From Streptomyces sp. NL15-2K (GTDB lineage: Bacteria; Actinomycetota; Actinomycetes; Streptomycetales; Streptomycetaceae), in contig NZ_CP130630.1 of the NCBI RefSeq assembly GCF_030551255.1, positions 9,051,001 to 9,115,000 of the forward strand: a DNA stretch of 64,000 bases, in the 5' to 3' direction. Under the pieces are notes generated by a model that worked only from the letters and a program-made list of their open reading frames with translations, searched no databases and was not told the DNA's origin. The stretch's first letter is position 1; each line of letters opens with the position of its first letter. The translations under genes were made by a program, and so were the position numbers. Of the stretch, positions 24,967 to 33,476 are shown one piece after another.

Positions 24967-25741
24967 GGCGGCGGATCTCCCCACGCAGTACTTCGGTGAT
25001 CTCGACGGACAGCTCCGCGACGGGGGCGTCCTCGATGCGGCGCGGCTGCGCAATGTCCACGGTCCACTCGCGCGCGATCCGGCCCGGCCGGGAGGACAGC
25101 AGGACGACCCGCTGGGCGAGCCGTACCGCCTCGCGCACGTTGTGCGTGACGAAGAGGACGGAGACCCCGGTCTCCGCCCAGATCCGGGTGATCTCGTCGT
25201 GCAGCACGTCCCGCGTGATGGCGTCCAGCGCGGCGAACGGCTCGTCCATCAGCAGCAGCTTGCTCTCCTGCGCGAGCGCGCGGGCCAGTGCGACGCGCTG
25301 GCGCATACCGCCCGACAGCTCGTGCACCCGCTTGCCGTACGCGCCCTTCAGCCGGACGAGTTCGAGCAGCTCCTCCGCCTTCTCGCGCCGCTCGTTCTTC
25401 GGAACTCCCCGGAGCCTGAGGGCGAGTTCGATGTTCTTGCCCGCGGTCAGCCACGGGAAGAGGGCGTGCTCCTGGAACATCAGCGCCGGGCGGCCGTCCG
25501 TCGTGATGCCGCCCGCGCTGGGCTCGTCGAGCCCCGCCACCAGGTTCAGCAGCGTGGACTTGCCGCAGCCCGAGGCACCCAAGAGGGTGACGAACTCGCC
25601 CGGAGTGACATCGAGGTTGATGTCGTCCAGCACGAGCTGCTGCCCGGCGGGGCCCGCGAACGACTTCGAGACGTGCTCGATGCGGGCGGCGTACTCGGCG
25701 GTCTCGGTACCGTCGGCGGCCTTGGCGAGGGTCGTGGCCAT
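24953..25741 (-). CDS. ssuB: Sulfonate ABC transporter ATP-binding protein
   Basis: 262 residues. Walker A GASGCGKST, Q-loop MFQEHALFPWL, signature LSGGMRQR, Walker B LLLMDEPFAALD and H-loop VTHNVREAV are all intact. The ATG at 25741 was chosen over an upstream one because AGGAGGTGA lies 5-6 nt before it, an excellent ribosome site. It energises the SsuC permease. Confidence 0.9.
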   Translation of the reverse strand: MATTLAKAADGTETAEYAARIEHVSKSFAGPAGQQLVLDDINLDVTPGEFVTLLGASGCGKSTLLNLVAGLDEPSAGGITTDGRPALMFQEHALFPWLTAGKNIELALRLRGVPKNERREKAEELLELVRLKGAYGKRVHELSGGMRQRVALARALAQESKLLLMDEPFAALDAITRDVLHDEITRIWAETGVSVLFVTHNVREAVRLAQRVVLLSSRPGRIAREWTVDIAQPRRIEDAPVAELSVEITEVLRGEIRRHGQH

Positions 25742-25778
25742 GGTCGTCACCTCCTGGGAACTCATCGGGGTCGTTCGA

Positions 25779-26888
25779 TCAGCCGACGCCGAGACCGGCG
25801 TCGTCGACCGGGCTTGCGCCCTCGGCCTTGAGGACCTTGTTGAGCAGCGTGAGGTCGTAGATGCCCTTCAGGTCGGGCTTCTGAAGCAGGCCGGCCTTGA
25901 CCGCGTGCTCCGCCTCGGTGTTGAGGGTGGAGGCCAGCGGGTCGTCGGTGAACTGGATCGACTTCCAGGCCGGGTCCAGGACGTCCGCCGGGAGGGCCTT
26001 GCCGGAGTCGGTCTCCAGCTGCTTGTTCGCCGAGGCCTTCGCCTCGTCCGGGTGCGCGTTGATCCACTTGTTGGTCTCGACCGAGGCCTTCAGCACCGCC
26101 TCGACGGCCTTCGGGTGCTGCTTGAGGAATTCCTGCCGCACGATGATGTTCGTGATCACGAACTTCTTGTCCGGCCACAGCGTCGCCTCGTCCAGCAGCA
26201 CCTTGCCGCCCTCGGCGACCAGCTTCGACGCGGTCGGCTCCGGCACCCAGGCACCATCGACGGAACCGGCCTTGAAGGCGTCCGGGGTGACCTTGTTGTC
26301 ACTGCGTACGACCGTGACGTCGCCCTCGCCGCTCTGCGGGTCGACCTTCCATCCTTGGTCCGCGATCCAGTTGAGGAAGGCCACGTCCTGCGTGTTGCCC
26401 AGCTGGGGAGTGGCGATCTTCTTGCCCTTGATGTCCTTCAGGGACTTGATCTTGTCCGGATTGACCACGAGCTTCACACCGCCGGACGCCGAACCGCCGA
26501 TGATGCGCAGGTTCTTGCCCTGGGACTTGACGTAACCGTTGATCGCCGGGGAGGGGCCGATCCAGCCGATGTCGAGGGAACCCGAGTTGAGCGCCTCGAT
26601 CTCGGAGGGGCCGGCGTTGAAGATCGCGGGGTCGACCTTGGTGGCCCCCAGCTCCTTCTGGAAGAAGCCCTTCTGCATTCCGACCAGCGCGGTCGCGTGG
26701 GTCAGGTTGCCGAAGTAGCCGATCTTGACGGAGTCGAGACCGTCGATCTTCTTCGCCCCGGCGGCGACCTTGGCGGTGCCGTCGTCCTTGGCCTGGGAGC
26801 CGTAGCCGCAGGCGGCGAGGGCGAGCAGGGGGAGCGTGGCGATCGCGATCATCCCGCGGCGCAGGAAGGCGGATCGGTTGGCAGGCAC
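25779..26888 (-). CDS. ssuA: Sulfonate-binding lipoprotein of the ABC transporter
   Basis: 369 residues from the GTG at 26888 (AGAGGAA about 8 nt upstream). The N-terminus RSAFLRRGMIAIATLPLLALAAC is a lipoprotein signal with lipobox LAAC. The mature part is a type II periplasmic-binding fold: KIGYFGNLTHATALVG at the start, FNAGPSEIEALNSGSLDIGW in the first lobe and WVPEPTASKLV in the second. It belongs to the aliphatic sulfonate/nitrate/taurine binding family. First gene of the ssuABC-cbiX unit; 220 bp separate it from cysN. Confidence 0.86.
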   Translation of the reverse strand: MPANRSAFLRRGMIAIATLPLLALAACGYGSQAKDDGTAKVAAGAKKIDGLDSVKIGYFGNLTHATALVGMQKGFFQKELGATKVDPAIFNAGPSEIEALNSGSLDIGWIGPSPAINGYVKSQGKNLRIIGGSASGGVKLVVNPDKIKSLKDIKGKKIATPQLGNTQDVAFLNWIADQGWKVDPQSGEGDVTVVRSDNKVTPDAFKAGSVDGAWVPEPTASKLVAEGGKVLLDEATLWPDKKFVITNIIVRQEFLKQHPKAVEAVLKASVETNKWINAHPDEAKASANKQLETDSGKALPADVLDPAWKSIQFTDDPLASTLNTEAEHAVKAGLLQKPDLKGIYDLTLLNKVLKAEGASPVDDAGLGVG

Positions 26889-27002
26889 GGGAGGTGTTCC
26901 TCTCGTTGGCCCGGCGGTCACGGTCTCAGGTCGTGGCCGGGAGCTCGGCAGGTTTTCGTCTACGGCGGTGGGGGGTGCGGGCGCGCGAGCGGTGCGCGTA
27001 CG

Positions 27003-27107
27003 TCAGCGCACACATCGCGCCACTCCGCCCTGCCCGCTGCCGAGAGCACCGCTGCCGACGCGGCCGCCCTCCTTCGCGAACGTGGAGTAGTAGTCGGTGG
27101 AGTTCAT
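27003..27107 (-). CDS. Possible 34-residue peptide between cysN and ssuA
   Basis: An ATG at 27107 lies only 2 nt after the cysN stop (TGAGCATG), a spacing typical of coupled translation. The first 18 codons (MNSTDYYSTFAKEGGRVG) all end in G or C as in real Streptomyces genes; the rest (GSGALGSGQGG..CVR) does not. It may be a small regulatory peptide of the sulfur operon or the remnant of a deleted gene. No relative recognised. Confidence 0.3.
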   Translation of the reverse strand: MNSTDYYSTFAKEGGRVGSGALGSGQGGVARCVR

Positions 27108-27109
27108 GC

Positions 27110-28444
27110 TCAGAAGTCCCACCCGTCGTCCTCGGCCGCGTCCTTGACGGGCTCCGGGGAGGCGAACGACTCGCCGACCATGCCGGCGGTGAGCGTGGTG
27201 CCGTCGTTCGGGTCGATGAGGATGAACGAACCGGTGCGCCGCGAGTCGGCGTAGGAGTCGACCGGCAGCGGCTCGGCGGTACGGATCTTCACCCGGCCGA
27301 TGTCGTTGGCGACGAGCTGCCCCGGGTGCGGGTGCAAGGACAGGTCGGCGAGCGTGAGCCGGGACGGGATGTCCTTCACGATCGCCTTGACCGTGCGGGT
27401 GCCGTGCTTGAGCAGCACGCGGTGGCCGACGGTGAGCGGCGCGTCGGCCACGTGGCAGACGGTGGCCTCGATGTCCTGGGTGGTCGGCGGCGCGTCCTTG
27501 CTGGGCACGATCAGGTCGCCGCGCGAGATGTCGATGTCGTCCTGAAGCAGGAGAGTGACCGACTGCGTGGTCCAGGCGACGTCGACCGGCTCGCCCAGGA
27601 GGTCGATGCCGGAGATCTTCGTCGAACGGCCGGACGGCAGGACCGTGATCTGCTCGCCGACGTGGAAGGAACCCGCCGCGATCTGGCCCGCGTAGCCCCG
27701 GTAGTCCGGGTTCTCGGCGGTCTGCGGCCGGATCACGTACTGCACGGGAAGGCGGGCGTGGCAGTGGCTCAGGTCGTGGGCGACCGGGACCGTCTCCAGG
27801 TGCTCCAGGACGGTCGGGCCGCCGTACCAGTCCATGTTCGCGGACGGTTCCACGACGTTGTCGCCGGCCAGCGCCGAGATCGGGATCGCGGTGACCTCCG
27901 GGACGCCCAGTTCGAGCGCGTACGCCGTGAACTCCTCGGCGATCGCGGCGAACACGGACTCCTGGTAGTCGACCAGGTCCATCTTGTTCACGGCGAGGAC
28001 CACGTGCGGCACCCGCAGCAGCGCGGCGAGCGCGGCGTGCCGGCGGGTCTGCTCGACGACGCCGTTGCGGGCGTCGATCAGGATCACCGTCAGCTCGGCG
28101 GTGGAGGCGCCGGTGACCATGTTGCGGGTGTACTGCACATGGCCGGGGGTGTCGGCGAGGATGAACCGCCTGCGCGGGGTGGCGAAGTAGCGGTAGGCCA
28201 CGTCGATCGTGATGCCCTGCTCGCGCTCGGCCCGCAGCCCGTCAGTAAGCAGCGCCAGGTCGGGACCTTCCTGACCGCGGTCCGCGGAGGCGCGCTCCAC
28301 CGCCTCCAACTGGTCGGTGAGGATCGACTTGGAGTCGTGCAGCAGGCGTCCGACGAGCGTGGACTTGCCGTCGTCGACGGAGCCCGCGGTGGCGAACCGC
28401 AGCAGGGTGGTGGCCGAGAGTTCCTCGGTCGTGAGCGTGCTCAT
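27110..28444 (-). CDS. cysN: Sulfate adenylyltransferase GTPase subunit
   Basis: 444 residues. Elongation-factor-like GTPase with G1 GSVDDGKST near residue 21, GITIDVAYRYF (switch I), DTPGHVQYTRNM (G3) and NKMDLVD (G4), followed by two beta-barrel domains. It couples GTP hydrolysis to formation of adenosine 5'-phosphosulfate (APS) by CysD. It follows cysD with a 2-bp gap, as in other actinobacterial cysDN pairs. It is not fused to a CysC kinase domain; a separate cysC is present. Confidence 0.95.
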   Translation of the reverse strand: MSTLTTEELSATTLLRFATAGSVDDGKSTLVGRLLHDSKSILTDQLEAVERASADRGQEGPDLALLTDGLRAEREQGITIDVAYRYFATPRRRFILADTPGHVQYTRNMVTGASTAELTVILIDARNGVVEQTRRHAALAALLRVPHVVLAVNKMDLVDYQESVFAAIAEEFTAYALELGVPEVTAIPISALAGDNVVEPSANMDWYGGPTVLEHLETVPVAHDLSHCHARLPVQYVIRPQTAENPDYRGYAGQIAAGSFHVGEQITVLPSGRSTKISGIDLLGEPVDVAWTTQSVTLLLQDDIDISRGDLIVPSKDAPPTTQDIEATVCHVADAPLTVGHRVLLKHGTRTVKAIVKDIPSRLTLADLSLHPHPGQLVANDIGRVKIRTAEPLPVDSYADSRRTGSFILIDPNDGTTLTAGMVGESFASPEPVKDAAEDDGWDF

Positions 28445-28446
28445 GT

Positions 28447-29394
28447 TTAGAAGTACCCCTCGCGCTTGCGGTCTTCCATCGCGGCCTCGGAGAGCTTGTC
28501 GTCGGCGCGCGTCGCGCCCCGCTCGGTCAGCCGGGAGGCGGCGATCTCCGTGATCACGGCGTCCAGCGTGGTGGCGTCCGAGTCGACGGCACCCGTGCAG
28601 GACATGTCACCCACGGTGCGGTAGCGGACGAGGCGCTTCTCGACACTCTCGCCGTCCTTCGGCCCGCCCCACTCACCGGCGGTCAGCCACATGCCGGCCC
28701 GCTGGAACACCTCGCGCTCATGGGCGAAGTAGATCTCCGGCAGCTCGATGCCCTCGCGGGCGATGTACTGCCAGACGTCCAGTTCGGTCCAGTTGGACAG
28801 CGGGAAGACGCGGACGTGCTCGCCGGGGGCGTGCCGGCCGTTGTACAGGTTCCACAGCTCGGGCCGCTGCCGGCGCGGGTCCCACTGCGAGAACTCGTCC
28901 CGGAGGCTGAACACCCGCTCCTTGGCGCGGGCCTTCTCCTCGTCGCGACGGCCACCGCCGAACACCGCGTCGAACTTCTCGCTCTGGATCTTCTCGGTCA
29001 GCGGAAGGGTCTGCAGCGGGTTGCGGGTCCCGTCGGGGCGTTCGCGCAGCACACCGCGGTCGATGTAGTCCTGTACGGAGGCCACATGGAGGCGCAGCCC
29101 GTGCTTCTCGACCGTGCGGTCTCGGTAGTCGAGGACCTCGGGGAAGTTGTGCCCGGTGTCCACGTGCAGCAGGGAGAAGGGGATCGGGGCGGGGGTGAAC
29201 GCCTTCAGCGCCAGATGCAGCATGACGATGGAGTCCTTGCCGCCGGAGAAGAGAATCACCGGCCGCTCGAACTCGCCCGCCACCTCGCGGAAGATGTGCA
29301 CCGCCTCGGACTCCAGCGCGTCCAGGTGCGAGAGGGCGTACGAGGAATCCGTACCTTCATCGCCCCCCGCCACCGTGGCTACGGTCGTCGTCAT
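28447..29394 (-). CDS. cysD: Sulfate adenylyltransferase small subunit
   Basis: 315 residues from the ATG at 29394, which overlaps the cysC stop (ATGA). The PP-loop ILFSGGKDSIVMLHLA, LHVDTGHNFPEV and the C-terminal SCTGAVDSDATTLD are diagnostic. It transfers the adenylyl group of ATP to sulfate, driven by CysN. The N-terminal 20 residues (TTTVATVAGGDEGTDSS) are a variable extension. Confidence 0.95.
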   Translation of the reverse strand: MTTTVATVAGGDEGTDSSYALSHLDALESEAVHIFREVAGEFERPVILFSGGKDSIVMLHLALKAFTPAPIPFSLLHVDTGHNFPEVLDYRDRTVEKHGLRLHVASVQDYIDRGVLRERPDGTRNPLQTLPLTEKIQSEKFDAVFGGGRRDEEKARAKERVFSLRDEFSQWDPRRQRPELWNLYNGRHAPGEHVRVFPLSNWTELDVWQYIAREGIELPEIYFAHEREVFQRAGMWLTAGEWGGPKDGESVEKRLVRYRTVGDMSCTGAVDSDATTLDAVITEIAASRLTERGATRADDKLSEAAMEDRKREGYF

Positions 29395-29927
29395 GCCAGT
29401 CCCCTTTCGGTGAGCAGCGAGTGGACCGCCGCGGCGGACTCCTGCACGGTCTGGTGCTGCGACTCGATCCGCAGGTCGGGCGACTCGGGCTCCTCGTACG
29501 GGTCGTCGACGCCGGTCAGCCCGGACAGTTCGCCCGCGGCCTGCTTGGCGTACAGACCCTTCACGTCCCGTACGGAGCACACCTCGACCGGAGTCGCCAC
29601 GTGCACCTCCACGTACGCCGACCCGCTCTCCTGGTGGCGCTTGCGCACGGCTTCGCGGCTGTCCGCGTAGGGCGCGATGACCGGGACGAGCGCCTTGACG
29701 CCGTTGCGGGCGAGCAGTTCGGCGACGAAGCCGATGCGCTGCACGTTGGTGTGCCGGTCCTCGCGGCTGAAGCCGAGGCCCGCCGAGATGAACTCGCGGA
29801 TCTCGTCGCCGTCGAGCACCTCGACGAGGTGGCCCTCCGCACGGAGCCGGCCGGCCAGCTCGTGCGCGATGGTGGTCTTGCCGGCACTCGGCAGACCCGT
29901 GAGCCAGATGGTGGCTCCGGTCGTCAC
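29391..29927 (-). CDS. cysC: Adenylylsulfate (APS) kinase
   Basis: 178 residues from the GTG at 29927 with an AGGAG site 6-7 nt upstream. An ATG at 29960, overlapping the cysH stop, would add 11 residues and is also possible. Walker A GLPSAGKTT near residue 9-17, DGDEIREF, GFSREDRHTNVQRIGFVA and KGLYAKQAAGE are all conserved. It phosphorylates APS to PAPS. It lies between cysH and cysD in the same operon. Confidence 0.94.
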   Translation of the reverse strand: MTTGATIWLTGLPSAGKTTIAHELAGRLRAEGHLVEVLDGDEIREFISAGLGFSREDRHTNVQRIGFVAELLARNGVKALVPVIAPYADSREAVRKRHQESGSAYVEVHVATPVEVCSVRDVKGLYAKQAAGELSGLTGVDDPYEEPESPDLRIESQHQTVQESAAAVHSLLTERGLA

Positions 29928-29956
29928 GTGTGTCTCCTGACGTGTCTCGGTGATCG

Positions 29957-30667
29957 TCATCCGTGCAGCCCGCACTCGGTCTTGGACCGGCCCGCCCAGC
30001 GGCCGGCGCGCGCGTCCTCGCCCTCCAGGACGCGGCGGGTGCAGGGAGCGCAGCCGACGGAGGCGTAACCGTCCATCAGCAGCGGGTTGGTCAGGACGCC
30101 GTGTTCGGCGACGTACGCGTCCACGTCGTCCTGGGTCCAGCGGGCGATCGGGGAGATCTTGACCTTCTGCCGCTTGTCGTCCCAGCCGACGACCGGGGTG
30201 TCGGCCCGGGTCGGGGACTCGTCGCGGCGCAGACCGGTCGCCCAGGCCAGGTAGTTCTTCAGCCCCCGCTCCAGAGGCTCCACCTTGCGCATGGCGCAGC
30301 ACAGGTCGGGGTCGCGGTCGTGCAGCTTGGGGCCGTACTCCGCGTCCTGCTCGGCGACCGTCCGGCGCGGGGTGAGCGTGATGACGTTGACGTCCATCAC
30401 GGCCTCGACCGCGTCCCGGGTGCCGATGGTTTCCGGGAAGTGGTAGCCGGTGTCGAGGAAGACGACGTCGACGCCCTTCAGCACGCGGGACGCCAGGTGG
30501 GCGACGACCGCGTCCTCCATCGAGGAGGTCACGCAGAACTGCTTGCCGAAGGTGTCGACCGCCCACTGGAGGATCTCCAGCGCGGTGGCGTTCTCCAGGT
30601 CGCGGCCCGCCTGTTCGGCGAGCGCCTTGAGATCCGCTGTCGTGCGCTCTTCCTGAGTCGTGGTCAT
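29957..30667 (-). CDS. cysH: Phosphoadenylyl/adenylyl-sulfate reductase
   Basis: 236 residues from the ATG at 30667 (ATGA overlap with the small zinc-ribbon gene). PP-loop-related core VTSSMEDAVVAHLA and DTGYHFPET, then the Fe-S cysteines CCAMRK and GCAPC, and the catalytic ECGLHG at the end. The two Cys pairs indicate a [4Fe-4S] cluster, usual for enzymes that reduce APS. The presence of cysC leaves open whether PAPS is also used. The product is sulfite for the adjacent reductase. Confidence 0.94.
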   Translation of the reverse strand: MTTTQEERTTADLKALAEQAGRDLENATALEILQWAVDTFGKQFCVTSSMEDAVVAHLASRVLKGVDVVFLDTGYHFPETIGTRDAVEAVMDVNVITLTPRRTVAEQDAEYGPKLHDRDPDLCCAMRKVEPLERGLKNYLAWATGLRRDESPTRADTPVVGWDDKRQKVKISPIARWTQDDVDAYVAEHGVLTNPLLMDGYASVGCAPCTRRVLEGEDARAGRWAGRSKTECGLHG

Positions 30668-30852
30668 ATCTGATCTCCCCCTGCCTCGGTGGGTCGAAGT
30701 CCGCGGGCGAGCAGCCCGAGGAACTTCAACTGGAATGCGCGGTTGCACGCCGCGCATTCCCACGCGCCGTGGCTGCCTTCCAGGGCTTCGCTCGGACGAA
30801 GGTCCTCGTCACCGCAGTAGGGGCAGTAGAAGGGGGCGGCCCGCTCACTCAT
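30664..30852 (-). CDS. 62-residue zinc-ribbon protein of the sulfur operon
   Basis: CPYCGDED at residues 10-13 and CAACNRAF near 34-37 form a compact zinc ribbon; the end (FQLKFLGLLARGL) is amphipathic. Both ends overlap neighbours by 4 bp (sulfite reductase and cysH), so its synthesis is tied to the pathway. Small proteins of this type sit in this position in other Streptomyces sulfur operons as far as I recall, but the role is unknown; metal delivery or electron transfer is speculation. Confidence 0.75.
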   Translation of the reverse strand: MSERAAPFYCPYCGDEDLRPSEALEGSHGAWECAACNRAFQLKFLGLLARGLRPTEAGGDQI

Positions 30853-32546
30853 GACAACGCCTCCTCGGAAGCCCGCGCGGCCCACGTCGCGAACCGCTCG
30901 CCGTCCTCGCGCTCGGCCTGGAACCGCTTCAGGACGCGCTCCACGTAGTCGGGCAGTTCCTCCGCCGTGACCTTCAGGCCGCGCACCTTGCGGCCGAAGC
31001 CGGCCTCCAGACCGAGCGCGCCGCCCAGGTGCACCTGGTAGCCCTCGACCTGCTCGCCCTGATCGTTGAGGACGAGCTGGCCCTTGAGACCGATGTCCGC
31101 CACCTGGATACGCGCGCAGGCGTTCGGGCAGCCGTTGAGGTTGATGGTGATCGGCTCGTCGAAGTCCGGGATACGGCGCTCCAGCTCGTCGATCAGCGAG
31201 GCGCCGCGCGCCTTGGTCTCGACGATGGCGAGCTTGCAGTACTCGATGCCGGTGCAGGCCATCGTGCCGCGCCGGAAGGGGGAGGGCTTGGCCGTCAGGT
31301 CGAGCGCCTCCAGGGCCTCGACCAGCGACTGGACCTGCGCCTCCTCGACGTCGAGCACGATCATCTTCTGCTCGACGGTGGTGCGGACCCGGCCCGAGCC
31401 GTGCGCCTCGGCGAGCTCGGCGATCTTCGTGAGCGTGGCGCCGTCGACGCGGCCGACGCGCGGGGCGAAACCGACGTAGAAGCGGCCGTCGTTCTGCCGG
31501 TGCACGCCGACGTGGTCGCGCCAGCGCTCCACGGGCTGGGCGGGGGCGGGGCCGTCGACCAGCTCGCGCTTGAGGTACTCGTCCTGAAGGACCTGGCGGA
31601 ACTTCTCCGGCCCCCAGTCGGCGACCAGGAACTTCAGGCGGGCGCGGGTGCGCAGCCGCCGGTAGCCGTGGTCGCGGAAGATCGAGATGACGCCCTCGTA
31701 GACGTCCGGGACCTCGTCCAGCGGCACCCAGGCGCCGAGCCGGACGCCGATCTTCGGGTTGGTGGACAGGCCGCCGCCGACCCACAGGTCGAAGCCGGGG
31801 CCGTGCTCGGGGTGGTTCACGCCGACGAAGGCGACGTCGTTGATCTCGTGCGCCACGTCGAGCAGCGGCGAGCCGGAGATCGCGGACTTGAACTTGCGGG
31901 GCAGGTTCGAGAAGTCCTTGTTGCCGATGATGCGGCGCTGGATCTCCTCGATCGCCGGGGTGCCGTCGATGATCTCGTCCGCGGCGATCCCGGCGACGGG
32001 CGAGCCGAGGACGACGCGGGGCGTGTCACCGCAGGCCTCGGTGGTGGACAGGCCGACCGCCTCGAGCCGGTTCCAGATCTCGGGCACGTCCTCGATCCGG
32101 ATCCAGTGGTACTGCACGTTCTGCCGGTCCGTGATGTCGGCGGTCCCGCGCGCGAACTCCTGCGAGATCTCCCCGATCACGCGCAGCTGCCGCGTGGTCA
32201 GCCGGCCGCCGTCGATGCGGACCCGCAGCATGAAGTACTCGTCGTCCAGCTCCTCCGGCTCCAGGATCGCGGTCTTGCCGCCGTCGATCCCGGGCTTGCG
32301 CTGGGTGTACAGGCCCCACCAGCGCATCCGGCCGCGCAGGTCGTTCGGGTCGATGGAGTCGAAGCCGCGCTTGGAGTAGATCGTCTCAATGCGTGTCCGC
32401 ACATTGAGACCGTCGTCGTCCTTCTTGAACTGCTCGTTGCCGTTCAGCGGGGTGAAGTGCCCCGCGGCCCACTGGCCTTCACCGCGGTGACGGCTCACCT
32501 TGCGGCGGGGAGTCGCGGCGGCAGGCTTCTGCGGGTTGGCGGCCAT
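30849..32546 (-). CDS. Ferredoxin-dependent sulfite (or nitrite) reductase
   Basis: 565 residues from the ATG at 32546. Two ferredoxin-like/siroheme repeats: TRQLRVIGEISQEFARG and DRQNVQYHWIRIED in the first half, RTTVEQKMIVLDV in the second. Siroheme/4Fe-4S ligands are CTGIEYC (C-x5-C) and NGCPNAC (C-x3-C) near residues 432-480. The family includes sulfite and nitrite reductases; the operon context (cysH, cysC, cysDN, chelatase) makes sulfite the likely substrate. A leader peptide gene lies 130 bp upstream. Confidence 0.9.
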   Translation of the reverse strand: MAANPQKPAAATPRRKVSRHRGEGQWAAGHFTPLNGNEQFKKDDDGLNVRTRIETIYSKRGFDSIDPNDLRGRMRWWGLYTQRKPGIDGGKTAILEPEELDDEYFMLRVRIDGGRLTTRQLRVIGEISQEFARGTADITDRQNVQYHWIRIEDVPEIWNRLEAVGLSTTEACGDTPRVVLGSPVAGIAADEIIDGTPAIEEIQRRIIGNKDFSNLPRKFKSAISGSPLLDVAHEINDVAFVGVNHPEHGPGFDLWVGGGLSTNPKIGVRLGAWVPLDEVPDVYEGVISIFRDHGYRRLRTRARLKFLVADWGPEKFRQVLQDEYLKRELVDGPAPAQPVERWRDHVGVHRQNDGRFYVGFAPRVGRVDGATLTKIAELAEAHGSGRVRTTVEQKMIVLDVEEAQVQSLVEALEALDLTAKPSPFRRGTMACTGIEYCKLAIVETKARGASLIDELERRIPDFDEPITINLNGCPNACARIQVADIGLKGQLVLNDQGEQVEGYQVHLGGALGLEAGFGRKVRGLKVTAEELPDYVERVLKRFQAEREDGERFATWAARASEEALS

Positions 32547-32675
32547 GGTTGATACGTCCTTCGGGACAGGCGGGAAAGCGGCTCTGACCTGCGCATACGG
32601 GCGCATGGGCATAAGGGCGCGTCTTTGCGCGGAATGAGAGGGGAAGTCAGGAATTGTCGGGCGGGGCTGGGGCTG

Positions 32676-32759
32676 TCAGCTTGCCGGACAGATGGCGCTG
32701 GACATGCGGCCGAGGTCGACGTGCCGCCGACTCACCAAGGCAATCCCAGTTCCAGACAT
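32676..32759 (-). CDS. 27-residue Cys-containing leader peptide upstream of the sulfur operon
   Basis: ATG at 32759, stop at 32676. The peptide MSGTGIALVSRRHVDLGRMS ends SAICPAS. The pattern RRHVDLGRM-SSAIC matches short actinobacterial leader peptides found ahead of sulfur genes, where a conserved Cys near the end is thought to sense cysteinyl-tRNA supply. Cys-rich leader ORFs in mycobacteria act as cysteine-responsive attenuators. Here it would let ribosome stalling control the sulfite reductase-cysHCDN operon. No clear attenuator hairpin was identified in the 130 bp between leader and operon. Confidence 0.75.
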   Translation of the reverse strand: MSGTGIALVSRRHVDLGRMSSAICPAS

Positions 32760-32818
32760 GACGGAAGCGTGTCATGGCGATCTGGACACAGTCCAGCTTT
32801 GTCCGCGATGCGGACATC

Positions 32819-32841
32819 CTTGTCCCAAAAAGTGAGACAAG
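32819..32841. promoter_or_regulatory. Interrupted dyad upstream of the sulfur leader peptide
   Basis: CTTGTC at 32819-32824 and GACAAG at 32836-32841 are inverted around an A-rich centre (CCAAAAAGTGA). It lies about 60-80 bp upstream of the leader ATG, a normal operator position. A sulfur-responsive repressor or activator could bind; none is known from this sequence. Confidence 0.3.
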
Positions 32842-32886
32842 CGTGGTGTCGGTCACACCCGGCGGACCGCACGGTGTCCGCGCAGG

Positions 32887-33459
32887 TCAGACGGGGTACG
32901 CCCCAGGCCAGGGTCCCGGCGCGGTGACCTGCGGTTCCTCCTCGACCTCGGTGTCGAAGAGCTTGAAGCCACGGCGCAGATAGTTGTCCAACGCGTGCTC
33001 GCTGTCCAGGCTGCATGTATGCAGCCACACCCGCTTGGTCGGCGTCCGTCCGGGCCAGCGGTCCGCGAGGTCCCAGGCGCGCGCGGCGCCGTACGACAGC
33101 AGGTGCCCGCCGATCCGCCGCCCGCGGAAGGCCGGGATCAGCCCGAAGTAGACGATCTCCACGACCCCGTCGTCCTGCGGCTCCAGCTCCGCGTACCCCG
33201 CGGGCGTCCCCCGGTCGTGGGCCACCCACGTCTCCACGCCCGGCCGGTCCAGATGCTCCTGCCACCGCGCGTACGTCCAGCCCAGCCGGTCGATCCAGTT
33301 GATGTCCCCGCCCACGGACGCGTACAGGAAACGGCTGAACTCGGGCGAGGGCACCTCGGAGCGGACGATCCGCACGTCCCCCTGCGGCACGGCGGCCGGG
33401 AGGAGGTCGGTGGGGGCGGTCTGCTCCAGGGACCAGGTGGTCACGGGGATGTTGGCCAT
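32887..33459 (-). CDS. GNAT-family N-acetyltransferase
   Basis: 190 residues. The acetyl-CoA-binding loop is visible as VEIVYFGLIPAFRGRRIGGHLL near 98-120 (quoted in part, with the R-G-R-R-I-G pattern), followed by the C-terminal HTCSLDSEHALDNYLRRGFK typical of GNAT motif B. The substrate is unknown. It lies 18 bp before the secreted-protein gene in transcription order reversed (that gene is upstream), so the two may be co-transcribed. Confidence 0.85.
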   Translation of the reverse strand: MANIPVTTWSLEQTAPTDLLPAAVPQGDVRIVRSEVPSPEFSRFLYASVGGDINWIDRLGWTYARWQEHLDRPGVETWVAHDRGTPAGYAELEPQDDGVVEIVYFGLIPAFRGRRIGGHLLSYGAARAWDLADRWPGRTPTKRVWLHTCSLDSEHALDNYLRRGFKLFDTEVEEEPQVTAPGPWPGAYPV

Positions 33460-33476
33460 GATGGTCAGGGAATCAT

